Origin: Shinella sp. XGS7
GTDB lineage: Bacteria; Pseudomonadota; Gammaproteobacteria; Burkholderiales; Burkholderiaceae_C
Reading direction: 5' to 3'
Assembly: GCF_020535565.1 (NCBI RefSeq)
Contig: NZ_CP084758.1
Location: 1,391,501 to 1,455,500, forward strand
DNA: 64,000 bases
Part shown: piece by piece, positions 41,115-49,890 of the stretch
How positions within the stretch are numbered: the stretch's first letter is position 1
Layout of the letters: every line of letters starts with the position of its first letter
The notes under the pieces: model-generated
The model's input: the letters and a program-made list of their open reading frames with translations, nothing else
Told to the model about the DNA's origin: nothing
Database searches by the model: none
Translations under genes and position numbers: made by a program

Positions 41115-41133
41115 GCAAATGCGAATGATTCCG
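41115..41133 (-). promoter_or_regulatory. Probable Fur box of the siderophore operon
   Basis: GCAAATGCGAATGATTCCG contains the Fur core AATGATT and matches about 11 of 19 consensus positions. It is AT-rich in a GC-rich gap upstream of the receptor gene. The rest of the 260-base gap 40953-41212 shows nothing else recognisable. Confidence 0.6.
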
Positions 41134-41212
41134 TATTCTAGGTAGGCCGCCGGCGCTTTGTAAAGCTATGTGTAGACGGCGGCGCTCTGGGCCCCCGGAC
41201 GGGCCCGGCAGC

Positions 41213-42316
41213 TCAGTGGCTGAGCCGGCCCAGCAGGCGCAGGCCCTCGGGGCTGCGCAGCAGCTCGCCCAGGCCGGCCAGGGCCGGACGCGCCAGATGG
41301 TCGCGCAGGGCCTGGAAGTCGGGAGCGGCGTCGCTGAGGGGATCGAAGCCGTTCAGCTCGCGCAGCTCGCCACGCGCGATGCGTTCGCCCAGGCGGGCGC
41401 TGAAGGCGCACAGGGCCAGGCGGGCGCCCAGCTCGGCCGGCAGCGCGGTGGCGGGGGTCAGGGGCAGGCGGCCCAGGCGGGCCACATCTTCGGCCAGGTG
41501 GGCGGGCAGATCCCATTCCTGCATCAGCATCACGCCGAGCTCGGGTGCGGCCAGGCCCAGGGTGTCCTGCTGCTGGCGATACTGGCCCAGCAGGCCGGCC
41601 GGCGCGGCCACGGGCTCCACGCGCTGCATCAGGGTGGTGGCGGCGAAGCGGCCCAGAAAGGACAGCACCACCAGGGTCACCAGGGCGCCGGGGTCGCCCA
41701 GGCGCAGCCGGGTGGCCAGCAGCTGGCAGAGCTCGGCCCCGGCCGCGCTGGCCCGCCACAGCACCGCGAACTCGCGCTGCAGCGCCGGGTTGCCGCTGAT
41801 CTTGAAGGAGTCGTCCAGCAGATGCTGCAGACACTGGGCGCGCACGCTGGCCAGGCCCAGAAAAGTGATGGCCTGGCCGATGCTGGTGACCGGCTGCTGC
41901 AGGCCGTAGAGCGGGGAGTTGACGGCCGCCATCACCCGCGCGGCGATGGCGGGCTCGCCCATCACCACATCGCTGAGCTGGGCCGAGGAGGCGCGCTGGA
42001 TGAAGTCCGGCGAGACCAACTCCTGCAGGGCGCGCGGCGGGCGCGGCAGGCGTTGCAGGGCCTCCATCAGGGTGCGGCGGCGGCGCTCGTCCAGCTGGGC
42101 GGCGGGTGTGAGCTGGAAGCCCTGGCGCAGGGCCAGCAGCTCGGGGGGCAGTTCGACGGAGGGCGGCGCGGCAGCGCTGGCGGGCGCCGTCTCGGCGCTG
42201 CGCAGGCGGGGCTGCGGGCTCACCGGCGGCCGGGCCGGCGGGCGGCGGCGCAGCAGCACAAAGCCCGCCAGCAGGGCGAGCAGCACGAGAAGGGCAATCA
42301 GGGCGAACAGCGGCAT
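41213..42316 (-). CDS. HDOD-domain protein with N-terminal membrane helix
   Basis: A 367-residue protein with one N-terminal helix (about 3-24), a Pro/Ala-rich linker, and an HDOD domain from about residue 95, seen in AARVMAAVNSPLYGLQQPVTSIGQAITFLG. HDOD domains are signal-output modules related to HD phosphohydrolases but usually without enzymatic activity. It is monocistronic, ending near the MarR gene, with no evident partner. Its input and target are unknown. Confidence 0.82.
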   Translation of the reverse strand: MPLFALIALLVLLALLAGFVLLRRRPPARPPVSPQPRLRSAETAPASAAAPPSVELPPELLALRQGFQLTPAAQLDERRRRTLMEALQRLPRPPRALQELVSPDFIQRASSAQLSDVVMGEPAIAARVMAAVNSPLYGLQQPVTSIGQAITFLGLASVRAQCLQHLLDDSFKISGNPALQREFAVLWRASAAGAELCQLLATRLRLGDPGALVTLVVLSFLGRFAATTLMQRVEPVAAPAGLLGQYRQQQDTLGLAAPELGVMLMQEWDLPAHLAEDVARLGRLPLTPATALPAELGARLALCAFSARLGERIARGELRELNGFDPLSDAAPDFQALRDHLARPALAGLGELLRSPEGLRLLGRLSH

Positions 42317-42348
42317 GGTGCGGGCAGGATAGCCGCGGCCCGTGCGCT

Positions 42349-42765
42349 TCAGTCCTCGGGATCGAGATTGGCGTGGACGCGCCGCAACAGCGCGCTGAGC
42401 TGGGCCTGCTCGCTGGCGTCCAGCCCGGCCAGGGCGCGCTGCCCCAGGTGCCGCGCCTGCTGCTGGAGCAGCCCCAGCACCTTGGCGCCTGCAGGACTCG
42501 GGCGCAGGCGCACCTGGCGCCGGTCCTGGGCGTCTTCCTGCCCCTCCAGCAGGCCGCGCTCGCGCAGGCCCTTGATCAGGCGCGCCAACTGGGCCTTGTC
42601 GCGCCCGGAGTGGGCGGCCAGCTCGCTCTGCGTGCCGCCGGGATGGCGGCCGAAAAAGCCCAGCACCTTGCTTTCCATATGGGTGATGTCGTGCGGCCCG
42701 TCGCGCAGCACCTGGTACTGGCGGGCGCGGTAGCGGTGCATGAGCTGGTGCATCTGCTCCAGCAC
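42349..42765 (-). CDS. MarR-family transcriptional regulator
   Basis: A winged-helix regulator with the MarR core: ITHMESKVLGFFGRHPGGTQSELA, then the recognition helix segment RDKAQLARLIKGLRERGLLE and the wing DAQDRRQVRLRPSPAG. I place the start at GTG 42765 because AGGGAGG lies five bases upstream; the frame continues to TTG 42846, but that region holds promoter-like and palindromic sequence. It is divergent from the siderophore-interacting-protein gene and probably represses it and itself. Confidence 0.85.
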   Translation of the reverse strand: MLEQMHQLMHRYRARQYQVLRDGPHDITHMESKVLGFFGRHPGGTQSELAAHSGRDKAQLARLIKGLRERGLLEGQEDAQDRRQVRLRPSPAGAKVLGLLQQQARHLGQRALAGLDASEQAQLSALLRRVHANLDPED

Positions 42766-42797
42766 ATCATCCTCCCTGCCGGCAGGGGTATGGCTGG

Positions 42798-42846
42798 ATT
42801 GGTTGACTTTGTCCAATGATTTGCGCACGATGGGTGATATTGTCAA
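42798..42846. promoter_or_regulatory. Divergent promoter/operator between marR-like and SIP genes
   Basis: The gap holds ATTGG-N10-CCAAT (42798-42817), TTGACT on the plus strand (42803-42808) and TTGACA on the minus strand (42846-42841), the last two being back-to-back -35-like boxes. The inverted TTGAC/GTCAA pair and the ATTGG/CCAAT palindrome could be the MarR operator. The -10 elements are weak. Confidence 0.5.
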
Positions 42847-42862
42847 CTATCTGCTGACCCTC

Positions 42863-43642
42863 ATGAATGACACCGTCGATTCTCCCGTCTCCAGCGGCCG
42901 CCGCGTGCAGCGTGTGCGCCACGACATCGTCCGGCGCGAGCTGGCGGTGTGCCGCGTCGAGGCCCTGAGCCCCCATGTGCGGGCCATCACCCTGGGCGGT
43001 GCCGCCCTGGCGGGCTTCACCAGCCTGTCCTTCGATGACCATGTGAAGCTCTTCTTCGCGCCCGTTCAGCCGGGCGAGGAGGGCGCGCGCCGCGACTACA
43101 CGCCGCGCCGCTACGACCCGGTGGCCCAGGAGCTGACCCTGGAGTTCGCCCTGCATGGCGACGGCCCCGCCGCCGCCTGGGCCGCCCAGGCTGAAGTCGG
43201 CCAGGCGCTGACCGTGGCCGGGCCGCGCGGCTCCTTCATCATCCCCAGCGACTACGACTGGCATCTGCTGATCGGCGACGAGACGGCCCTGCCCGCCATC
43301 GCCCGCCGCCTGGAGGAACTGCCTGCCGGCACCCGCGTGATCGCCCTGCTGCTGATGCCCGATGCGGCCGACCGCCGTCCGCTGCAGACGAGCGCCGATC
43401 TGCAGCTGCAGTGGCTGGACAGCGAGGCCGCGCTGCTGGCCGCCCTGCGCGCGCTGGAGCTGCCCGTGGGCGAGGGCTATGCCTGGTGCGCCGGCGAGGC
43501 GGGCTGCATGGCCGCCCTGCGCCGCGTGCTGGTGGAGGAAAAAGGCCATGACCGCCAGGCCCTGCGCGCCGCCGCCTACTGGAAGCGCGGCGCCAGCGGC
43601 CATCACGAGGCCCTGGAAGACGCGCCCCCGCCTGCCGCCTGA
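42863..43642 (+). CDS. Siderophore-interacting protein (FAD/NAD(P)H ferric reductase)
   Basis: A 259-residue flavoprotein of the SIP/ViuB family. Its FAD-binding barrel contains DDHVKLFF and the RDYTPRRYDP motif, followed by the NAD(P)H domain with LLIGDETALPAIARRLEELP and the C-terminal YWKRGASGHHEAL. It reduces ferric siderophores in the cytoplasm to release iron. Start ATG 42863 (MNDTVDSP) is chosen; ATG 42830 in the same frame is possible. Control by the divergent MarR protein is likely. Confidence 0.9.
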   Translation: MNDTVDSPVSSGRRVQRVRHDIVRRELAVCRVEALSPHVRAITLGGAALAGFTSLSFDDHVKLFFAPVQPGEEGARRDYTPRRYDPVAQELTLEFALHGDGPAAAWAAQAEVGQALTVAGPRGSFIIPSDYDWHLLIGDETALPAIARRLEELPAGTRVIALLLMPDAADRRPLQTSADLQLQWLDSEAALLAALRALELPVGEGYAWCAGEAGCMAALRRVLVEEKGHDRQALRAAAYWKRGASGHHEALEDAPPPAA

Positions 43643-43700
43643 GCGCTATGCTGTGCATCCGAGCCCCGCGCCGACGGGGTCAGGAAGCGAGGTCCGCGTC

Positions 43701-44654
43701 ATGGTGGCAAGCAGGCAGCGAGACGGCCCGTCCGGGCCCGGTGCGCGGGCGCGACGGCGCCTGCTCAGCTTGCTGGGTGGCAGCAGTCTGGGCGGCTTCG
43801 TCTCCATCCTGTCGGCTCAGCCGGCCCCGGTGCTGACCTGGGTGCTGGTGGACTGGCCGCCCCTGTTCCTGATCGATCCGGCGCGGCCGCCACGCGGGCC
43901 GGCCGAGCTGGGCGACGGGGTGGTGGATCGGGCCATGGCGGAGCTGATCGCCCGCCTGCCGGGTTTTCTGCACCGCTTCGAGCTGATGAGCCGGGTGCGG
44001 CTGCAGCGCGCCCTGGCCGACCAGGACGCCGCCGAGGGCCTGTGCTACCCGGCGCTTCTGCGCACGCCGGAGCGCGAGCAGCGCTATGTGCTGCTGCCCT
44101 GGGCCCTGCTGCCCCCGCCCGTGCTGGCCCTGCGCGCCGGCCTGGAGCTGCCGGGCCCGCCGGAGCGGCCGGCCAGCCTGGCCGAGCTGCAGGCCCAGAC
44201 GGAATGGCGCGGCGCGCTGGAGGCCAATCGCAGCTATGGCGGCCAGCTTGATCGCGCCCTGGCCGGTCTGCGGCCGCTGCCGCGCGAATCGGTGAGCCAG
44301 CCCGGCCAGCTCTGCCGCCTGGTGGCGCGCGGGCGCTATGACTACACCCTGGAGTACCCGCTCACCCTGGAGCATCTGCGGCGCAGCGGCCAGCTGGGTG
44401 GGGAGCTGCGGGTGCGCTCGCTGGTCGAAGCGCAGGAGTGGCCGGTGGTGCACATCGCCTGCCCGCGCAGCCCGGGCGGTCGGGCTGCGGCCCAGGCCAT
44501 AGGCCGGGCCGTGGCCGAGGCGGCCCGTGGGCCGGCGCTGCGCTCGGCCATGCTGGCCTGGCTGCCCCAGGCCCTGCAGGTCCAGGCGCGACCGCGGGTG
44601 AGCGCCTTCTACGAGGCCCTGGCCCGCGGCCTGCCGCCCCCCGAGGGCGGCTGA
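43701..44654 (+). CDS. Periplasmic solute-binding-like protein (TIGR02285-like)
   Basis: A 317-residue exported protein whose pattern (WVLVDWPPLFLID, a C-x-P peptide GLCYPALLRTPEREQRYVLLP, and a type-3 solute-binding-like fold) resembles the TIGR02285 family, which is related to amino-acid-binding proteins. The N-terminus has a basic region and a weakly hydrophobic stretch that may be a signal peptide. No transporter genes are adjacent, so a sensory or orphan role is possible. It converges with the SGNH hydrolase gene at its 3' end. Confidence 0.6.
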   Translation: MVASRQRDGPSGPGARARRRLLSLLGGSSLGGFVSILSAQPAPVLTWVLVDWPPLFLIDPARPPRGPAELGDGVVDRAMAELIARLPGFLHRFELMSRVRLQRALADQDAAEGLCYPALLRTPEREQRYVLLPWALLPPPVLALRAGLELPGPPERPASLAELQAQTEWRGALEANRSYGGQLDRALAGLRPLPRESVSQPGQLCRLVARGRYDYTLEYPLTLEHLRRSGQLGGELRVRSLVEAQEWPVVHIACPRSPGGRAAAQAIGRAVAEAARGPALRSAMLAWLPQALQVQARPRVSAFYEALARGLPPPEGG

Positions 44655-44658
44655 GGCC

Positions 44659-45672
44659 TCAGGCGGAGGCGGCCTGGCGGCGACGCAGCACCAGCACCAG
44701 GCCGCCCAGGCCCAGCAGCCACAGGGCCACGCTGGCGGGCTCGGGCACGGCCTGGGCGTAGACCGCGTCGGCCAGCATCTTGTGTGCCGCCGTGGTGGGG
44801 TGGATGCCGTCGTAGTAGAGCGAGGTGCTCGGGTCGCAGCCCAGGCTGGGGGCGCCGCAGGCATTGATCACATCGCTGAAGCCCGAGGCCGTGCCCTGGG
44901 CCACGATGCCGGTCAGCAGGCCGTAGACATCGAAGCTCATCACCCCCTGCTCGCCGGCCAGGCGCTGGGCCAGGGCCCCGTTCATGGCCTGGGAGAAGCT
45001 GGTGGCCACGTTCATGCCCAGGGGGCCGTAGCTGCGCGCCTGGGGCGTGAGGCCGAAATTGGGCGTGTTCCAGACCAGGATGTGGCGTGCGCCCCTGGCC
45101 TGCAGGCTGTCCACGATCTGGCCCACATCGCTGGCGAAGCTCTTGGCCAGGCGGGCGGCCTCAACCGCCGGGTCCACGCTGCCGCTGAGCACCGCGCTCA
45201 GCGAAGCGCGCACATTGTTGCCGCCGCCCGCCACCACATAGAGGGCGTTGGGATCGGCCGCGTTGTGGCTGGCGCGCAGATACATGCCCAGCTGGGTGTT
45301 CAGGCTGAAGGGAAAGCCGTCGGGGCCGGGGCCGTCCTGCCCGGTCTGGGCGCCGCCGAAGGCGTAGTTGCTGCCACCCAGCAGGGAGGGCGTGGCGCTC
45401 AGGCCCAGGCGCGGGGCCAGGTATTGCGTCCAGACCTGGCCGTTGCTGTAGGTGTTGCTGCCGAAGTAGGGATGCTCGGAGAAGACGCTGTTGTCCTTGA
45501 GCACGTAGCTCGGGTCGGGTGGCAGCAGCAGGGCGTTGTTGCCGCTGTCCGAGAGGCTGTCGCCAAAGACCACCAGATTGGAATAGGCCTGCACCTGCAG
45601 GGCCGCAGCGGCCAGCAGCGCACCGCCGATGAGACCCGCCCAGCGGCGAGCGGAGAAGAAACTTGCGTTCAC
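44659..45672 (-). CDS. SGNH/GDSL hydrolase with PEP-CTERM sorting signal
   Basis: A 337-residue lipase/esterase. After a signal peptide come block I (VVFGDSLSDSGN, nucleophile Ser), block III (GGGNN) and block V (DGIHPTTAAH, Asp and His). The C-terminus VPEPASVALWLLGLGGLVLVLRRR is a PEP-CTERM sorting signal, processed by exosortase and usually linked to exopolysaccharide surfaces. GTG 45672 is preferred because AGGGAG precedes it. No exosortase is in the window. The substrate is unknown; cell-surface lipid or polysaccharide esters are likely. Confidence 0.88.
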   Translation of the reverse strand: MNASFFSARRWAGLIGGALLAAAALQVQAYSNLVVFGDSLSDSGNNALLLPPDPSYVLKDNSVFSEHPYFGSNTYSNGQVWTQYLAPRLGLSATPSLLGGSNYAFGGAQTGQDGPGPDGFPFSLNTQLGMYLRASHNAADPNALYVVAGGGNNVRASLSAVLSGSVDPAVEAARLAKSFASDVGQIVDSLQARGARHILVWNTPNFGLTPQARSYGPLGMNVATSFSQAMNGALAQRLAGEQGVMSFDVYGLLTGIVAQGTASGFSDVINACGAPSLGCDPSTSLYYDGIHPTTAAHKMLADAVYAQAVPEPASVALWLLGLGGLVLVLRRRQAASA

Positions 45673-45835
45673 GGTGATGAACTCCCTGGATGAAGGAAAG
45701 CCGGCGGGCGCCGGCACGAGCTGCGGGTGTTATTGCTTTGCAGCAAGCATCTCGATGGGGGCCGGGTCTTGTCAATCACGCCTTGGTGGTGGCCCCGGGA
45801 ATGAGGGGGGGTCGAGCTCGGAGACAATCGGGGCC

Positions 45836-47728
45836 ATGGCAGTGCTTTCCCTTACCAACGCCCATCTCGCTTTCGGCCACGTGCCGCTGCTGGACGGGGC
45901 CAATTTCGCGCTGGAAACCGGCGAACGCGTGGGCCTGATCGGCCGCAACGGCACCGGCAAGTCTTCCTTGCTGAAGATCCTGGCCGGCCTCGAGAAGCTG
46001 GACGACGGTCTGCTGCAGCTGCAGCAGGGCCTGACCACGGTCTACGTGCCCCAGGAACCGGCGCTGCGGCCCGAGGCCACCATCTTCGAGGTGGTGAGCG
46101 AGGGCGTGGCCGAGGCCAAGAGCCTGCGCGAGCGCTACGAGCGGCACGACGAGAACGACGACCTGGCCTGGGTGCAGGAGCGCATCGAGCAGATCGGCGC
46201 CTGGAACTGGGAACAGCGCGTGGAGGAAACCCTGCACCGCCTGGGCCTGGACGGCGCGCGCGTGGTGGGCGCCCTGTCGGGCGGTCTCAAGAAGCGCGTG
46301 GCCCTGGCCCGCGCCCTGGTGGCCCAGCCGGACGTGCTGCTGCTGGACGAGCCCACCAACCACCTGGACCTGGACGCGATCCGCTGGCTGGAAGAGCTGC
46401 TGAACAGCTTCAGGGGCTCCCTGCTGCTGATCACCCACGACCGCGCCTTCCTGGACAACGTGGCCAACCGCATCGTCGAGCTGGACCGCGGCCAGCTGCG
46501 CGGCTACCCGGGCAACTTCGCCGCCTTTCAGGCCGCCAAGGCCTATGAGCTGGAGAACGAGGCCCTGGCCAATGCCCGCTTCGACAAGCTGCTGGCCCAG
46601 GAAGAGGTCTGGATCCGCAAGGGCGTGGAGGCGCGCCGCACCCGTTCGGTGGCGCGCGTGCAGCGCCTGCACGAGATGCGTGCGGCCCACGCGGCGCGGC
46701 GCGATGTGCAGGGCAAGGTCAAGCTGGACATCGACACCGGCGGCGCCAGCGGCAAGATCGTGGCCGAGCTGGAGAACGTCTCCAAGCGCTACGGCGATCG
46801 CACCATCGTCAATGACTTCACCGCCACCATCCTGCGGGGCGACAAGGTGGGCCTGGTCGGCTCCAACGGCGCCGGCAAGACCACCTTGCTGAAGATGATC
46901 CTGGGCGAGCTGGCGCCTGACAGCGGCGAGGTGCGCCAGGGCAGCAAGATGACCGTGGCCTACTTTGACCAGATGCGCGACACGCTCAATCTGGACGCCA
47001 CCCTGGCCGACACCATCAGCCCGGGCAGCGAGTGGATCGAGATCGGCACGCAGAAGAAGCACGTCAAGAGCTATCTGGGCGACTTCCTGTTCTCGCCGGC
47101 CCGCGCCAACTCGCCGGTCTCCAGCCTCTCCGGCGGCGAGCGCAACCGCCTGCTGCTGGCGCGGCTCTTCGCCCGCCCGGCCAATGTGCTGGTGCTGGAC
47201 GAGCCCACCAATGACCTGGACATCGAGACCCTGGAGCTGCTGGAAGAGCTGCTGGCCGAGTACGACGGCACGGTCTTCCTGGTCAGCCACGACCGGCGCT
47301 TCCTGGACAACGTGGTCACCAGCACCATCGTCAACGAGGGCGAGGGCCGCTGGCGCGAGTACGAGGGCGGCATCGAGGACTGGCTGATCCAGTCCAAGCG
47401 GGCGGCCGCGATTCAGGAGAAGGCGCGTCAGGCCGCGCCGGCCCCGACGCCGGCTCCCGCCCCGACGCCGGCTCCCGCCCCGGCGCCGGCCCCCGTGGTG
47501 GCCAGCAAGAAGAAGCTCAGCTACAAGGAGCAGCGCGAGCTGGACGAGCTGCCCGGCAAGATGGCCGCGCTCGAGGCCGAGCAGATCCAGCTCAATGCCC
47601 TGCTCAACGGCACCGAGCTCTATGCCCAGGGCGCGGCCCGCATTGCCGAGGTGACCGAGCGTGCCGGCGAGATCGAGGCCGAGCTGCTGGAGCTGCTGGA
47701 GCGCTGGGAGCTGCTGGAGTCGCGCTGA
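45836..47728 (+). CDS. uup: ABC-F ATPase Uup
   Basis: A 630-residue soluble protein with two ABC domains: Walker A GRNGTGKSS and GSNGAGKTT, with LSGGLKKRVALARAL and LSGGERNRLLLARLF signatures and DEPTNHLD/DEPTNDLD Walker B regions. It lacks membrane helices, as ABC-F proteins do. A C-terminal extension begins with an Ala-Pro repeat linker (about residues 535-552, from near-identical 18-base DNA repeats at 47440-47490), then a coiled-coil domain typical of Uup, which binds DNA or ribosomes. ATG 45836 is chosen from the conserved N-terminus. Confidence 0.92.
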   Translation: MAVLSLTNAHLAFGHVPLLDGANFALETGERVGLIGRNGTGKSSLLKILAGLEKLDDGLLQLQQGLTTVYVPQEPALRPEATIFEVVSEGVAEAKSLRERYERHDENDDLAWVQERIEQIGAWNWEQRVEETLHRLGLDGARVVGALSGGLKKRVALARALVAQPDVLLLDEPTNHLDLDAIRWLEELLNSFRGSLLLITHDRAFLDNVANRIVELDRGQLRGYPGNFAAFQAAKAYELENEALANARFDKLLAQEEVWIRKGVEARRTRSVARVQRLHEMRAAHAARRDVQGKVKLDIDTGGASGKIVAELENVSKRYGDRTIVNDFTATILRGDKVGLVGSNGAGKTTLLKMILGELAPDSGEVRQGSKMTVAYFDQMRDTLNLDATLADTISPGSEWIEIGTQKKHVKSYLGDFLFSPARANSPVSSLSGGERNRLLLARLFARPANVLVLDEPTNDLDIETLELLEELLAEYDGTVFLVSHDRRFLDNVVTSTIVNEGEGRWREYEGGIEDWLIQSKRAAAIQEKARQAAPAPTPAPAPTPAPAPAPAPVVASKKKLSYKEQRELDELPGKMAALEAEQIQLNALLNGTELYAQGAARIAEVTERAGEIEAELLELLERWELLESR

Positions 47729-47758
47729 TCCCGCGCGGCAGCGGGCGGGCGGCCGGTG

Positions 47759-48379
47759 CTAAGCCGGCTTGCGCCGCAGCTGCTCGGCCGGAATCAGGCC
47801 GTTCTTGTTCTGCAGCTGCACCACCAGCTCGCCGTGGCGGATCACCACATGCTGCACGGTCTCGGAGCGGCCGCCGTACTCGACCCGGTCGCCCGGGCGC
47901 AGCGGCGGCACGGCCGGTAGCGCGGGCAGGGCAATGCGTTGCTCGGCCGGCCGCCCCGGCGCCCGCGGCGCGGCCATCACCGCGTTCAGGCGCCGCGCCA
48001 GATCGGGCCGTTCCTGGGCCAGGGCCTGCAGGCTCTGGCGCAGGGTCTGCTTGAGCTGCTCGGGCGTGAAGGGTTTGTGCAGCAGAAAGCGCGCGCCGGC
48101 GGCTTGCGCCTCGGCCTGGCGCTCCGGGCCGGTGTCAAAGCTCAGCAGGGCCAGGCGGCAGCCGGGCTGCTGGCGGCAGATCTCGCGGTGCAGGGTGATG
48201 CCGCTCATCGGGCCCTTGGCAAACCAGTCGCTGATCAGGAAGTCGGGCCGCAGGCCGGCCTGCAGGCGCTCCAGCGCGGCTTCGGGGCTGGCGCTGTCAT
48301 GCACCTGGGCCGGCGCGAAGCCATAGGCCTCGATCAGCTGGCGGGCGAACTTGCGCACGCCCTCCAGGGCGTCCACCAC
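47759..48379 (-). CDS. Response-regulator receiver protein
   Basis: A receiver domain covers residues 1-120: phosphoacceptor Asp51 (LISDWF), conserved Lys102 (LLHKPF) and the expected helices. The C-terminal region (from about 150) is a small basic domain, RPGDRVEYGGRSETVQHVV, of unknown type. The N-terminus is short: beta-1 reads LQFLVVDALEG, but in this frame only GTG codons inside that strand can start translation, while an ATG with a good purine-rich site at 48411 is out of frame by one base across a C-rich run. A one-base deletion or sequencing error there is possible. Confidence 0.75.
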   Translation of the reverse strand: MVDALEGVRKFARQLIEAYGFAPAQVHDSASPEAALERLQAGLRPDFLISDWFAKGPMSGITLHREICRQQPGCRLALLSFDTGPERQAEAQAAGARFLLHKPFTPEQLKQTLRQSLQALAQERPDLARRLNAVMAAPRAPGRPAEQRIALPALPAVPPLRPGDRVEYGGRSETVQHVVIRHGELVVQLQNKNGLIPAEQLRRKPA

Positions 48380-48431
48380 CAGGAATTGCAGCGGGGCGGG
48401 GCTTGCGGCATGGTCGCCTCATTGTGCCGAT

Positions 48432-49856
48432 TCAGGGCGCCTCGCGCAGGGCCTTGAGGCGCTGCCAGAAGCGGGCGTCCTGGGCGGTGGCGAAGTTGAT
48501 GCGCATGCGGCTGCCGGCCTGGCGCGTGGCCGAGAAGAGTAGGCCCGGCGCGATCAGCCAGCCCTCGTCCAGCAGGCGTTGGGCCAGGCGCTCGGTGTCC
48601 ATGCCGGTGTCCACCCAGCCGAACAGGCCCTGGGGCGGGCTCAGAAAGGGGCAGCCGGCCTCCTCGGCCAGGCGCACCACGCGGTTGCGCGCCGCGTCCA
48701 GCCGCACATTGACCCGCTCCGCATGGCGGCGCAGCAGGCCCTGCTCCAGGCACAGGGCCACGGCCCGGTCCAGCAGGGGGCTGGTGGTCAGGGTGGAGAC
48801 CAGCTTGAGCTCGGTGAGCTTGTCGATGCGCTCCGGGCTGGCCGCCAGAAAGCCCACCCGCCAGGCCGGCGTGAGGATCTTGGAGAAGCCCGAGACATAG
48901 AGCGTGCGGCGCAGCCCGTCCAGGGCCGAGAGCCGCGGCGCATGGTTGGGCGCGAAGCAGGCGTAGGTGTCGTCTTCCACGATCAGGAAGTCGCCCTGCT
49001 CGGCCAGCTTGAGGATCTCGTGCGCCTGGGCCAGGCCCAGGCTGTGGCCGGTGGGGTTGTGCAGCACCGAGACCGTCACATACATGCGCGGCCGGTGCTG
49101 GGCCACCAGCTGGCGCATCACGGTCAGGTCGGGCCCCTCGGGACCGCGCGGCACGGGCAGCAGGCGCATGCCGGCCTGGGTCAGGCGCGCGTACTCCACG
49201 GCCCAGCCGGGATCGTCCACCAGCACCGTGTCGCCGGGGTTGAGCAGGCAGCGGGTGATCAGGTCCAGGCCATGGGTGGCGCCCACGGTGCTGAGGATCT
49301 GGCCGGGCGTGGCGGCTATGCCCAGATCGGCCAGGCGCTGGGCCAGGGCGGCGCGCAGGCGCGGGTCGCCGCCGGGCTCGCCGTACTGCAGGGCCAGCTC
49401 GGCCCCGCCCTCGGACTGGCCCAGGGCCTTGCGCATGGCGCTCTGCAGCACGCCCAGGTCCAGCCAGTCGGCCGGCAGGGTGCCCAGGCCCGGGGCCATG
49501 CGGTGGTCGGCCTGGAACATATTGCGGATCAGGCTGGAGGCGTCCAACGGGGCCGGGCGGGCGGACGGGGTGATGCTGGGGGCCGGGCGCTGCGCCGCGC
49601 TGCTGCCGCGGCTCTCGCGCACGAAGAAGCCGCGCTGCTTGCGCGCCTCCAGCAGGCCGGCGGCCAGCAACTGGTCATAGGCCGCCACCACGGTGTAGGG
49701 GCTGACGCCATGGTGGCGCGCGCATTCCCGCACCGAGGGCAGGCGGGCGCCGGGCAGCAGCAGGCGCTGCTGGATGCGGTCGGCAAAGCGCTGGGCCAGC
49801 TGCTGGGCCAGCGGGGTGCTGGAGCCGCGCGAGAGGGCGGGGGCCGTCATGCTCAT
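48432..49856 (-). CDS. MocR-family regulator (GntR HTH + aminotransferase-like domain)
   Basis: A 474-residue fusion. Residues 1-80 form a GntR winged helix (ARLPSVRECARHHGVSPYTVVAAYDQL), and 110-474 a fold-type I PLP aminotransferase domain, with LHNPTGH and the PLP lysine Lys326 in VSGFSKILTP. MocR proteins sense PLP or amino compounds and control pyridoxal, GABA, taurine or D-amino-acid genes. A motif just upstream (49866-49887) is nearly repeated before the racemase-aminotransferase run at 52786-52807, the likely targets. Autoregulation is inferred. Confidence 0.92.
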   Translation of the reverse strand: MSMTAPALSRGSSTPLAQQLAQRFADRIQQRLLLPGARLPSVRECARHHGVSPYTVVAAYDQLLAAGLLEARKQRGFFVRESRGSSAAQRPAPSITPSARPAPLDASSLIRNMFQADHRMAPGLGTLPADWLDLGVLQSAMRKALGQSEGGAELALQYGEPGGDPRLRAALAQRLADLGIAATPGQILSTVGATHGLDLITRCLLNPGDTVLVDDPGWAVEYARLTQAGMRLLPVPRGPEGPDLTVMRQLVAQHRPRMYVTVSVLHNPTGHSLGLAQAHEILKLAEQGDFLIVEDDTYACFAPNHAPRLSALDGLRRTLYVSGFSKILTPAWRVGFLAASPERIDKLTELKLVSTLTTSPLLDRAVALCLEQGLLRRHAERVNVRLDAARNRVVRLAEEAGCPFLSPPQGLFGWVDTGMDTERLAQRLLDEGWLIAPGLLFSATRQAGSRMRINFATAQDARFWQRLKALREAP

Positions 49857-49865
49857 GCGGCCCAG

Positions 49866-49887
49866 TGTATCGGTGCTGTGCTGGTGG
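49866..49887 (-). promoter_or_regulatory. Putative MocR operator upstream of mocR
   Basis: The 22-base segment reads TGTATCGGTGCTGTGCTGGT plus GG and is identical at 20 of 22 positions to 52786-52807. It lies 10 bases before the MocR start. It includes tandem CTGT-type repeats, as described for other MocR operators. Operator function is inferred from the match and position. Confidence 0.65.
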
Positions 49888-49890
49888 GCC

